From an uncultured Clostridia bacterium (GTDB lineage Bacteria > Bacillota > Clostridia > Christensenellales > Borkfalkiaceae): a stretch of DNA of 34,550 bases. The DNA lies in contig CALVUC010000017.1 in the NCBI GenBank assembly GCA_944363395.1, forward strand, positions 1 to 34,550, in the 5' to 3' direction. Positions 14,616 through 22,106 of the stretch are shown here, in pieces (the stretch's first letter is position 1; each line of letters begins with the position of its first letter). The position numbers and the translations under genes were made by a program. A model generated the notes under the pieces. The model searched no databases, was not told where the DNA came from, and saw only the letters and a program-made list of their open reading frames with translations.

Positions 14616-14644
14616 AAAAAAACGGCAGCCGCGGCTGCCGTTTT
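14616..14644 (-). terminator. Terminator of glyS
   Basis: The 18-bp palindrome 14623-14640 read on the minus strand is followed by seven T (the A-run 14616-14622). It lies 7 bp past the glyS stop, with T on the other side too (14641-14644). Confidence 0.93.
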
Positions 14645-14650
14645 GTTCGT

Positions 14651-16027
14651 TCAGAAGGCGCACTTTTCGGTGAGGAAGGCGACGACCTCCTTTTCGTTCA
14701 TGCGCACCTGCTCCATGGTGTCCCTGTCGCGCACGGTGACGGTGCCGTCCTCGAGCGTCTGGAAGTCGCAGGTCAGGCAGAAGGGCGTGCCGATCTCGTC
14801 CTGACGGCGGTAGCGCTTGCCGATGGAGCCCGCCTCGTCGTAGGTGACGGAGAAGTGCTTTTTGAGCTTTGCGAGCAGCGCCTTTGCGGGTTCGGCGAGG
14901 TTTTTCTGCAGGGGCAGGACCGCCGCTTTATATGCCGCGACGGCGGGATGGAAGTGCATGACGTTGCGCACTTCGCCGTTTTCCAGCGTCTCTTCGTCGT
15001 ACGCCTCGGAGAGGACGGCGAGCATCAGCCTGTCCGCGCCGATGGAGTACTCGATGACGTAGGGGATGTACTTCTCGCCCGAGACGGGGTCGATATAGCT
15101 GAGCGATTTGCCCGAATATTCCTGATGGCGCGAGAGGTCGTAGTCGGTACGGTTATGGATGCCGTTGAGTTCGTTCCAGCCCATCGGGAATTCGTACTGG
15201 ATATCGCACGCCTCTTTTGCGTAGTGGGCGAGTTTGTCGTGGTCGTGGAAGCGGAGGTGCTCCGCGTCAAAGCCGAGGTCGAGCAGGAACTGCCATGCGC
15301 GCGCCTTGAACTGCGCGTAGTACTCGCTGTCCGTCCCCTCCTTGCAGAACCACTGGTGCTCCATCTGCTCAAATTCGATGGTGCGGAAGATGAAGTTGCC
15401 GGGCGTGATTTCGTTGCGGAACGCCTTGCCGACCTGCGCGATGCCGAAGGGGACCTTGGCGCGCGTCGTGCGCTGGACGTTCAGGAAGTTGACGAATTCG
15501 CCCTGCGCCGTCTCGGGACGCAGATAGATCTTGTTCTGGCTCTCGTCCGTCACCCCGCGCGAGGTCTCGAACATCAGGTTGAAGGTGCGGATGGGCGTCC
15601 AGTCGCACTTGCCGCAGACGGGGCAGCAGACGTGGTGCTCGTTGATATACGCCTCCATCTCCTCGTTGGACATGAGGTCGGGATTGACCTTGCCCTTGGA
15701 GTGCGCCTCGATGAGGTTGTCGGCGCGGTGGCGGCTCTTGCAGCTGCGGCAGTCCATCTTGGGATCGGAGAAGGACGCCGTATGCCCGCTCGCCTCCCAG
15801 ACGCGCGCGTTCATCAGGATGGCGGCGTCCACGCCGTAGGAGTTCTCGCTCTCCTGCACGAAGCGCTTCCACCACGCGCGCTTTAAGTTGTTCTTGATCT
15901 CCACGCCGACGGGACCGTAGTCCCAGGTGTTGCCCATGCCGCCGTAGATCTCGCTGCCGGGAAAGATGATGCCGCGCGCCTTGCACAGCGCGACCAGCTT
16001 GTCCATCGTGACTGCTTTTTTTGCCAT
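14651..16027 (-). CDS. glyS: Glycyl-tRNA synthetase, single-chain (GlyQS) type
   Basis: Class II synthetase charging tRNA-Gly. It is a homodimeric, eukaryote-like form of 458 residues, not the alpha2beta2 GlyQ/GlyS type. The opening CKARGIIFPGSEIYGG and WDYGPVGVEIKNN are typical. A zinc-ribbon insert has C93/C96 and C135/C138. Motif 2 lies in QVGKAFRNEITP, and the motif 3 region reads EYSIGADRLMLAVL. The C-terminal anticodon-binding domain (about 355-458) contains KRYRRQDEIGTPFCLT and DRDTMEQVRM. The ATG follows AAGGAC on the minus strand. The gene is monocistronic, with its own promoter (16059-16087) and terminator, and there is no T-box leader. Confidence 0.96.
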   Translation of the reverse strand: MAKKAVTMDKLVALCKARGIIFPGSEIYGGMGNTWDYGPVGVEIKNNLKRAWWKRFVQESENSYGVDAAILMNARVWEASGHTASFSDPKMDCRSCKSRHRADNLIEAHSKGKVNPDLMSNEEMEAYINEHHVCCPVCGKCDWTPIRTFNLMFETSRGVTDESQNKIYLRPETAQGEFVNFLNVQRTTRAKVPFGIAQVGKAFRNEITPGNFIFRTIEFEQMEHQWFCKEGTDSEYYAQFKARAWQFLLDLGFDAEHLRFHDHDKLAHYAKEACDIQYEFPMGWNELNGIHNRTDYDLSRHQEYSGKSLSYIDPVSGEKYIPYVIEYSIGADRLMLAVLSEAYDEETLENGEVRNVMHFHPAVAAYKAAVLPLQKNLAEPAKALLAKLKKHFSVTYDEAGSIGKRYRRQDEIGTPFCLTCDFQTLEDGTVTVRDRDTMEQVRMNEKEVVAFLTEKCAF

Positions 16028-16058
16028 AACCGTTGTCCTTGTGTTCAGCTTTTGGGCT

Positions 16059-16087
16059 ATTATACTCTAAAATTTGCGAAATGGCAA
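16059..16087 (-). promoter_or_regulatory. Promoter of glyS
   Basis: On the minus strand TTGCCA (16082-16087), a 17-bp spacer and TATAAT (16059-16064). The predicted leader is only about 25 nt, too short for a T-box. Confidence 0.85.
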
Positions 16088-16170
16088 GCAAATTGTGCGC
16101 GGCGGGAAAAATCGCGGACAAAATCCTTGGGCGCTCCGCCCGAGAAAATTTGCAAAAGACGCGAGAAACG

Positions 16171-16200
16171 ATACCCTTTTCGCGAAAATTATGGTATACT
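16171..16200 (+). promoter_or_regulatory. Extended -10 promoter with operator-like palindrome
   Basis: TATACT at 16195-16200 is preceded by TG at 16192-16193, an extended -10 element that can work without a -35. Just upstream is the perfect 12-bp palindrome TTTTCGCGAAAA (16177-16188), flanked by ATACC (16171-16175) and GGTAT (16193-16197). A repressor bound there would block the promoter. It faces glnS. Confidence 0.5.
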
Positions 16201-16206
16201 GTAAGG

Positions 16207-16404
16207 GAAAAATACGGACCACGCTTTTTGCGGCATCTTTTGCGCGCCTTGCCGTTCATCGTCTTTGCAATACGCGGGTATTGCTGCATCCTCTTCGCGG
16301 CAACTCATCGCAAAATCTTGCCGCAAAAAGTGCAGAGCAATCAAAAGCGGCAAGACGGGCGATAAGGCGCGGCGAAGTCCGCAGCGCGTGCCGTGTGGCA
16401 CGGG
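16207..16404 (+). ncRNA. Candidate structured RNA (own ncRNA or long glnS leader)
   Basis: A region of about 195 nt right after the extended -10 promoter folds end to end on paper. Closing stems are 16220-16224/16386-16390 (or 16219-16224/16393-16398) and 16229-16233/16379-16383. Then come an internal loop (16234-16242 opposite 16372-16378), an 8-bp stem 16243-16250/16364-16371, and 16258-16265/16352-16363 in two blocks. At the apex are the hairpins 16267-16273/16278-16284 and 16297-16303/16318-16324. The rod with an internal loop and its length recall 6S RNA. I recognise no conserved sequence of 6S, SRP, tmRNA or RNase P. It may instead be the 5' part of a glnS leader of about 310 nt. No convincing gene is seen in 16028-16518. 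Confidence 0.42.
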
Positions 16405-16518
16405 CAAGGGCTTCAACAATGCATGAGCGCCTCGGTTTCCGCTTTGGATCGGGTTCGTATTACTTCCTTACAGTATCATCGAGATAACATTATTGTGACG
16501 ACTTTCCGAGGGAATGTT

Positions 16519-18144
<1,626 letters not shown>

Positions 18145-18180
18145 GGGCATGGACTGCGCCGCGCGGGGCATACTGTCCGT

Positions 18181-18537
18181 GTGACGACGTTGGACGAGAG
18201 AACGGGCGCGCTTTTGGAGCGCATCTGCGCGCTGTGCGAGGGCGGCGGCTACCGCCTGCTGGAAGAGGCGGATCTTTCCCCCTGTGCGCCCGAGGCGCTT
18301 GCGGAGGCGTTTGCCTGCCTGTCCGATCTGCGCCTCGCGGAGGTGCGCTATGCCGGCGAAGTGTACTGCGTCCGCGTGCTGCCCGCGGGGCGGGCGTATG
18401 CCGCCGCCGCGCGTGAACGGGCGCGCGAACGCAGAAAGTGCGCGCGCCGTACGGCGCTCGCCGCCTTTTCCGGGGCATTGGCGGGCGGGCTTTTGTGTCT
18501 TATGGCGCTCCTCTTCGTCCTCATCGCACGGGGGTGA
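18181..18537 (+). CDS. Small winged-helix-like protein with C-terminal TM helix (copy A)
   Basis: 118 residues from a GTG at 18181; the frame is closed by the glnS stop and no ATG is available. The ribosome binding site is poor, so TTG at 18190 is possible. The N-terminal 75 residues look like a small helix-helix-strand fold (ERICALCEGGGYRLLEEADL ... LAEVRYAGEVYCVRVLPAGR), in the style of a winged helix. A basic stretch (RERARERRKCARR, 78-90) and one TM helix (about 91-115) follow. The next gene has the same plan and recognisable similarity, so the two are tandem paralogues. Function is unknown; a membrane-tethered regulator or small membrane-protein partner is a guess. Confidence 0.65.
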   Translation: MTTLDERTGALLERICALCEGGGYRLLEEADLSPCAPEALAEAFACLSDLRLAEVRYAGEVYCVRVLPAGRAYAAAARERARERRKCARRTALAAFSGALAGGLLCLMALLFVLIARG

Positions 18538-18539
18538 GT

Positions 18540-18902
18540 ATGTGGAACGCCGCGCTTGACAAAAGAGAAAACGAAGTGATGCGCGCGCTTCTCACGCTGT
18601 CGGCGGGGAAGGCGCGCTTTCTTGCCTCGCCTGCGGAGGTGCTTTCCCTCGCGGGCGTGCGGGAGGGGGAGCTGGAGCGGACGCTCTCTTCCCTCGCGCA
18701 GGACGGGTATGTGGACTATATCGCGACCGAGCGCAAGGGGGAGCCGACGTTCGTCGTCGAACTGCGCCCCAAGGGCATGGCGTACGCGCGCACGGCGCGC
18801 GGGGAGGGACGGCGCGCCGCCGCAAGGCTGCTGCTCGCCGCCGCCTGCGGGCTGCTGTCCGCGCTCATCGGGCTTGCCGTCCGCCTGCTCTTTTCCCGCT
18901 GA
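18540..18902 (+). CDS. Small winged-helix-like protein with C-terminal TM helix (copy B)
   Basis: 120 residues; the ATG at 18540 lies 2 nt after the stop of copy A, and GGGGTGA over that stop serves as ribosome binding site, so the two are coupled. Layout as copy A: an N-terminal helical part (ENEVMRALLTLSAGKARFL), a recognition-helix-like segment (EGELERTLSSLAQDGYVDYI), a strand pair (EPTFVVELRPKGMAYA), a basic linker (RGEGRRAAAR), and one TM helix (about 96-117). The matching positions to copy A are LD-R at the start, the L-SL/CLSDL block, and V-L-P-G/V-LRPKG before the linker. No family name is recognised. It ends 10 bp before the uvrB promoter. Confidence 0.7.
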   Translation: MWNAALDKRENEVMRALLTLSAGKARFLASPAEVLSLAGVREGELERTLSSLAQDGYVDYIATERKGEPTFVVELRPKGMAYARTARGEGRRAAARLLLAAACGLLSALIGLAVRLLFSR

Positions 18903-18911
18903 ATTTTAAGC

Positions 18912-18940
18912 TTGACAAATCGCCGCGGGGCTACTATAAT
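18912..18940 (+). promoter_or_regulatory. Perfect consensus promoter of uvrB
   Basis: TTGACA (18912-18917), 17 bp, TATAAT (18935-18940). A full match to the SigA consensus; such a promoter normally needs a repressor to be held down. Confidence 0.93.
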
Positions 18941-18950
18941 AGATGTGGTA

Positions 18951-18966
18951 TCAAACTTTTGTTTGA
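18951..18966 (+). promoter_or_regulatory. Candidate LexA (SOS) box at the uvrB start site
   Basis: TCAAAC-TTTT-GTTTGA is a perfect 6+4+6 dyad just past the expected transcription start (about 18947). The Bacillota LexA consensus is CGAACRNRYGTTYG; this site keeps C-AAC and GTT-G with the right spacing. uvrB is a known SOS gene in the phylum. As RNA it would also be a small hairpin in the leader. Confidence 0.5.
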
Positions 18967-18981
18967 ACTTTGCGAGGGAGC

Positions 18982-20961
18982 ATGGACCGTCAGAGCAATT
19001 ACACCCATCATGAATTTTGTCTGAAAGCGCCCTTTGAACCGACGGGCGACCAGCCGCAGGCGATCGAAAAACTCACCGAGGGCGTATTGGACGGCATCCG
19101 CACGCAGGTGCTGGTGGGCGTCACGGGCAGCGGCAAGACGTTCACGATGGCGAACGTCATCAAAAACGTCGGGCGTCCCGCGCTCGTCATCGCGCACAAC
19201 AAGACGCTCGCGGCGCAGCTCTGCAATGAATTCCGCGCCTTTTTCCCCGAAAACCGCGTGGAGTACTTTGTCTCCTATTACGATTACTATCAGCCCGAGA
19301 GCTATATTCCCTCGACGGATACCTATATCGAGAAGGACTCGGCGACCAATGACGAGATCGATAAGCTCCGCAACGCGGCGACCTGTTCGCTGGGCGAGCG
19401 GGACGACGTCATCGTCGTCTCCTCCGTCTCCTGCATCTACGGTCTGGGCGCGCCGGAGGAGTTCTTCCGCCTGGGCATCTCGCTGCGCCCCGGCGATACG
19501 ATGGCGCGCGACGAACTGCTCGGAAAGCTCGTCGGCATCCAGTATGCGCGCAACGACGTCGACTTCCGCCGCTCCACCTTCCGCGTGCGCGGGGACGTCG
19601 TGGAGATCTTCCCCGCGTCCAATTCCGAGGTCGCGGTGCGCGTGGAATTTTTCGGCGACGAGATCGACTCTCTCTCCGAGATCGACGTGACGACGGGCAA
19701 GGTCGTCGCGGGGCTCAAACACGCCGTCATCTTCCCCGCCAGCCACTACGCTGTGGGCAGCGAGCGGCTCAAGAGCGCGCTCGCCATGATCGAAGAGGAC
19801 CTGAAGGGAGAGGTCAGGGCGTTCGAGGCGGCGGGAAAACTGTTGGAGGCGCAGCGGCTCTCGCAGCGTACCGAGCACGATCTGGAGATGCTGCGCGAGA
19901 TCGGCTACTGTTCTGGGGTGGAAAATTATTCCAGATACTTCGACGGCAGGCAGCCGGGCGAGCCGTCCTTCACCCTGCTCGACTATTTTCCCGACAAATT
20001 CCTCGTCTTTATCGACGAGAGCCACATGACCATCCCGCAGATCCGCGCCATGTACAACGGCGACTATGCGAGAAAGAAAAACCTCGTCGACTACGGCTTC
20101 CGGATGCATTCCGCCTACGACAACCGTCCGCTGACCTTTGAGGAGTTTGACGCCCGCGTCCCGCAGATGATCTGCGTCTCGGCGACGCCCGCCCCCTACG
20201 AACTGGAGCAGGCGGGGCAGGTCGTCGAACAGCTCATCCGCCCCACGGGGCTGCTCGATCCGCCCGTCACGGTCAAGCCCACCAAGGGGCAGATCGACGA
20301 TCTTTTGAGCGAAGTCAACCGCGTCACGCAGGCGGGCGGCAGGGTGCTTGTCACGACTTTGACCAAACGTATGGCGGAAAATCTGACCGACTACTTAAAG
20401 GAGAACGGCGTCAGGGTGCGCTATATGCACTCGGACATCGACGCCTTGGAGCGCATCGACATCGTCAACGGGCTGCGCGCGGGCGAATTCGACGTGCTGT
20501 GCGGCATCAACCTCCTGCGCGAGGGGCTGGATCTTCCCGAAGTGCGCCTCGTCGCCATCCTCGATGCGGACAAGGAGGGTTTTTTGCGCAGCGAGACTTC
20601 GCTCGTGCAGACCATCGGCAGGGCGGCGCGCAACGCGGAGGGGCGGGTCGTCATGTACGCGGACGTCATGACGGGCAGCATGGAGCGCGCCATCGGCGAG
20701 ACGGACCGCCGCCGCGCCATCCAGCAGAAGTATAACGAAGAACACGGCATCACGCCGCGCACCATCGTCAAGTCGGTCGCGGAGACCATTTCCGTCACGA
20801 CCAAGGCGAAGCGGGCGGCGGACGTGAAGCGCAAGGACATTCCCGAGGAGATCGAAAAACTCAAGGCGATGATGAAGATCGCCTCCGCGCAGCTCGACTT
20901 CGAGCGCGCCATCGAGCTCCGCGACCTGATCGCCGAGCTGAAGAAGAAACTCAGAAGCTGA
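18982..20961 (+). CDS. uvrB: Excinuclease ABC subunit B
   Basis: The damage-verifying helicase-like subunit of nucleotide excision repair, which receives the lesion from UvrA and recruits UvrC. 659 residues. Walker A is GVTGSGKT (46-53). The beta-hairpin region follows [18 protein letters not shown]. Further motifs are DESHM, helicase motif [11 protein letters not shown], and the C-terminal UVR coiled coil (about 620-655, [19 protein letters not shown]) that binds UvrC. I take the ATG at 18982. GAGGGAG sits very close (1 nt), and an upstream TTG at 18970 adds only three residues plus itself. It heads a repair/clean-up cluster ending in uvrA, with two nucleotide-handling genes between them. 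Confidence 0.97.
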   Translation: MDRQSNYTHHEFCLKAPFEPTGDQPQAIEKLTEGVLDGIRTQVLVGVTGSGKTFTMANVIKNVGRPALVIAHNKTLAAQLCNEFRAFFPENRVEYFVSYYDYYQPESYIPSTDTYIEKDSATNDEIDKLRNAATCSLGERDDVIVVSSVSCIYGLGAPEEFFRLGISLRPGDTMARDELLGKLVGIQYARNDVDFRRSTFRVRGDVVEIFPASNSEVAVRVEFFGDEIDSLSEIDVTTGKVVAGLKHAVIFPASHYAVGSERLKSALAMIEEDLKGEVRAFEAAGKLLEAQRLSQRTEHDLEMLREIGYCSGVENYSRYFDGRQPGEPSFTLLDYFPDKFLVFIDESHMTIPQIRAMYNGDYARKKNLVDYGFRMHSAYDNRPLTFEEFDARVPQMICVSATPAPYELEQAGQVVEQLIRPTGLLDPPVTVKPTKGQIDDLLSEVNRVTQAGGRVLVTTLTKRMAENLTDYLKENGVRVRYMHSDIDALERIDIVNGLRAGEFDVLCGINLLREGLDLPEVRLVAILDADKEGFLRSETSLVQTIGRAARNAEGRVVMYADVMTGSMERAIGETDRRRAIQQKYNEEHGITPRTIVKSVAETISVTTKAKRAADVKRKDIPEEIEKLKAMMKIASAQLDFERAIELRDLIAELKKKLRS

Positions 20962-20990
20962 CTCCGTACACGTTCAAGGGAGGTATGGGC

Positions 20991-21587
20991 ATGAAGATCG
21001 CCGTTGACATCGATGATACGCTGAACGCCGTGGACAGGGTGCGCTATGCGAGCGAGTACATCCGCCGCAACCGCCTGCCCTTCAGGCTCGTCGATCCGTA
21101 CGCCAACAAGCTCGTCGACGTATACGACTGGACGCTCGACGACGTCCTCCTCTTTGTGCGGGAGGGCGGCGGCATCACAGCGTTCACCGACGCGCCCGTC
21201 CGCAGGAACGCGCCCGAGGTGCTCGCGGGCTGGCGGGAGGACGGGCATGAGGTCGTCATCCTCACTTCACGCCTTGCGTCCTTCTTTGAAAATCCCGAAA
21301 AACTCTCCCGCGACTGGCTGGAAAAGCGGCACATCCCCTACGACGGGCTCGTCGCCGCCTGCGAGGACAAGGCGGGCTACTGCGCGGAGCACGGCGTCGG
21401 CATCCTCGTCGACGACAGCCTCAAACACTGCCTCGCCGCGCAGGAGAAGGGCGTCTATGCGGTGCTTGCCGTGGGCAGGCACAACGTCCTGCGCGCCAAC
21501 GAAGTGCGCTACGGCGGCGCGACGTGGCGGCAGATCGACGCCGTCGTCCGCCATATCGTCCGCCTCTCGGCGAGGATGGCGCACTGA
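20991..21587 (+). CDS. HAD-superfamily 5'-nucleotidase, NT5C type
   Basis: 198 residues. The phosphatase nucleophile motif is at the N-terminus: VDIDDTLN (D6, D8). Later HAD motifs are VVILTSR and GVGILVDDSLKHC. The family includes 5'(3')-deoxyribonucleotidases and poorly characterised bacterial relatives, acting in the cytosol on nucleoside monophosphates. AAGGGAGG (20976-20983) fits ATG 20991 with 7 nt spacing; the ATG at 20985 would be too close. It sits in an apparent operon, uvrB to NUDIX, with a 1-nt gap to the next gene. The context suggests a role in dNTP pool control, but the substrate is inferred only. Confidence 0.75.
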   Translation: MKIAVDIDDTLNAVDRVRYASEYIRRNRLPFRLVDPYANKLVDVYDWTLDDVLLFVREGGGITAFTDAPVRRNAPEVLAGWREDGHEVVILTSRLASFFENPEKLSRDWLEKRHIPYDGLVAACEDKAGYCAEHGVGILVDDSLKHCLAAQEKGVYAVLAVGRHNVLRANEVRYGGATWRQIDAVVRHIVRLSARMAH

Positions 21588-21588
21588 T

Positions 21589-22047
21589 ATGGATCGCACC
21601 AAACGGACGGAACTCACCGTCATGGTCATGGTGACGCGCGGCGGCATGGTCGCCGTGCAGGAGCGTGCGGGGCGCGGCTGGGACGGGCTCATCTTCCCGG
21701 GCGGACACGTCGAGCAGGGCGAGAGCTTTGCGGACGCCGCGCGGCGGGAGGTGCGCGAGGAGACGGGGCTGGAAGTGAAGGGGCTCACCTTCTGCGGCGT
21801 CGTGCATTGGGCGCAGCGCAGGACGGACGAGCGCTATCTCGCCGTCCTCTTCCGCGGCGAAGGGGAGGGGGAACTGCTCCCCGCGACCCGCGAGGGGCGC
21901 AATGTCTGGATGCCCCTTGCGGCGTACCGCGCCGCGTCGGGCAAGGCGCCCGGCATGGACGAATACCTCGCCTGTTTTACGGGGGAGGCGGCGGAACTGT
22001 TCGCCCTCTACGACGAGGCGGGGACGGACCGGCTCACACGGCAATGA
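21589..22047 (+). CDS. NUDIX hydrolase
   Basis: 152 residues. The complete Nudix box GX5EX7REUXEEXGU runs from G39 to L61 (GGHVEQGESFADAARREVRE then ETGLEV), with the metal-binding E54, E57 and E58. The family cleaves nucleoside diphosphates linked to another moiety. The closest look is to the MutT/YjhB-type group acting on damaged or surplus nucleotides. The ATG at 21589 lies 1 nt after the previous stop, with GAGGAT inside the previous gene as site. Flanked by uvrB and uvrA, it may sanitise oxidised nucleotides, which is inference from context. Confidence 0.85.
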   Translation: MDRTKRTELTVMVMVTRGGMVAVQERAGRGWDGLIFPGGHVEQGESFADAARREVREETGLEVKGLTFCGVVHWAQRRTDERYLAVLFRGEGEGELLPATREGRNVWMPLAAYRAASGKAPGMDEYLACFTGEAAELFALYDEAGTDRLTRQ

Positions 22048-22052
22048 CCCGT

Positions 22053-22091
22053 GCGGCGCGCGCCCTTGCGCAAAAGAAGGGCGCGCGCCGC
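22053..22091 (+). terminator. Perfect 15-bp hairpin before uvrA
   Basis: 22053-22067 pairs with 22077-22091 (loop 9 nt), with no T-run after it. It ends 15 nt before the uvrA ATG. It may attenuate or separate uvrA expression from the upstream genes. Confidence 0.5.
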
Positions 22092-22106
22092 CGGAAATAC
22101 GATAAT

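Noticed and set aside
16251..16261. CGTTCATC resembling part of the glutamine (glnA) riboswitch upstream of glnS
   Set aside because: The second conserved block of that riboswitch is not found at the expected distance, and the motif lies inside a different stem system.
16393..16518. N-terminal extension of glnS to 16393
   Set aside because: The sequence lies largely in the 3' part of the structured element and the leader, has no start signal, and GlnRS normally begins near the ATG at 16519.
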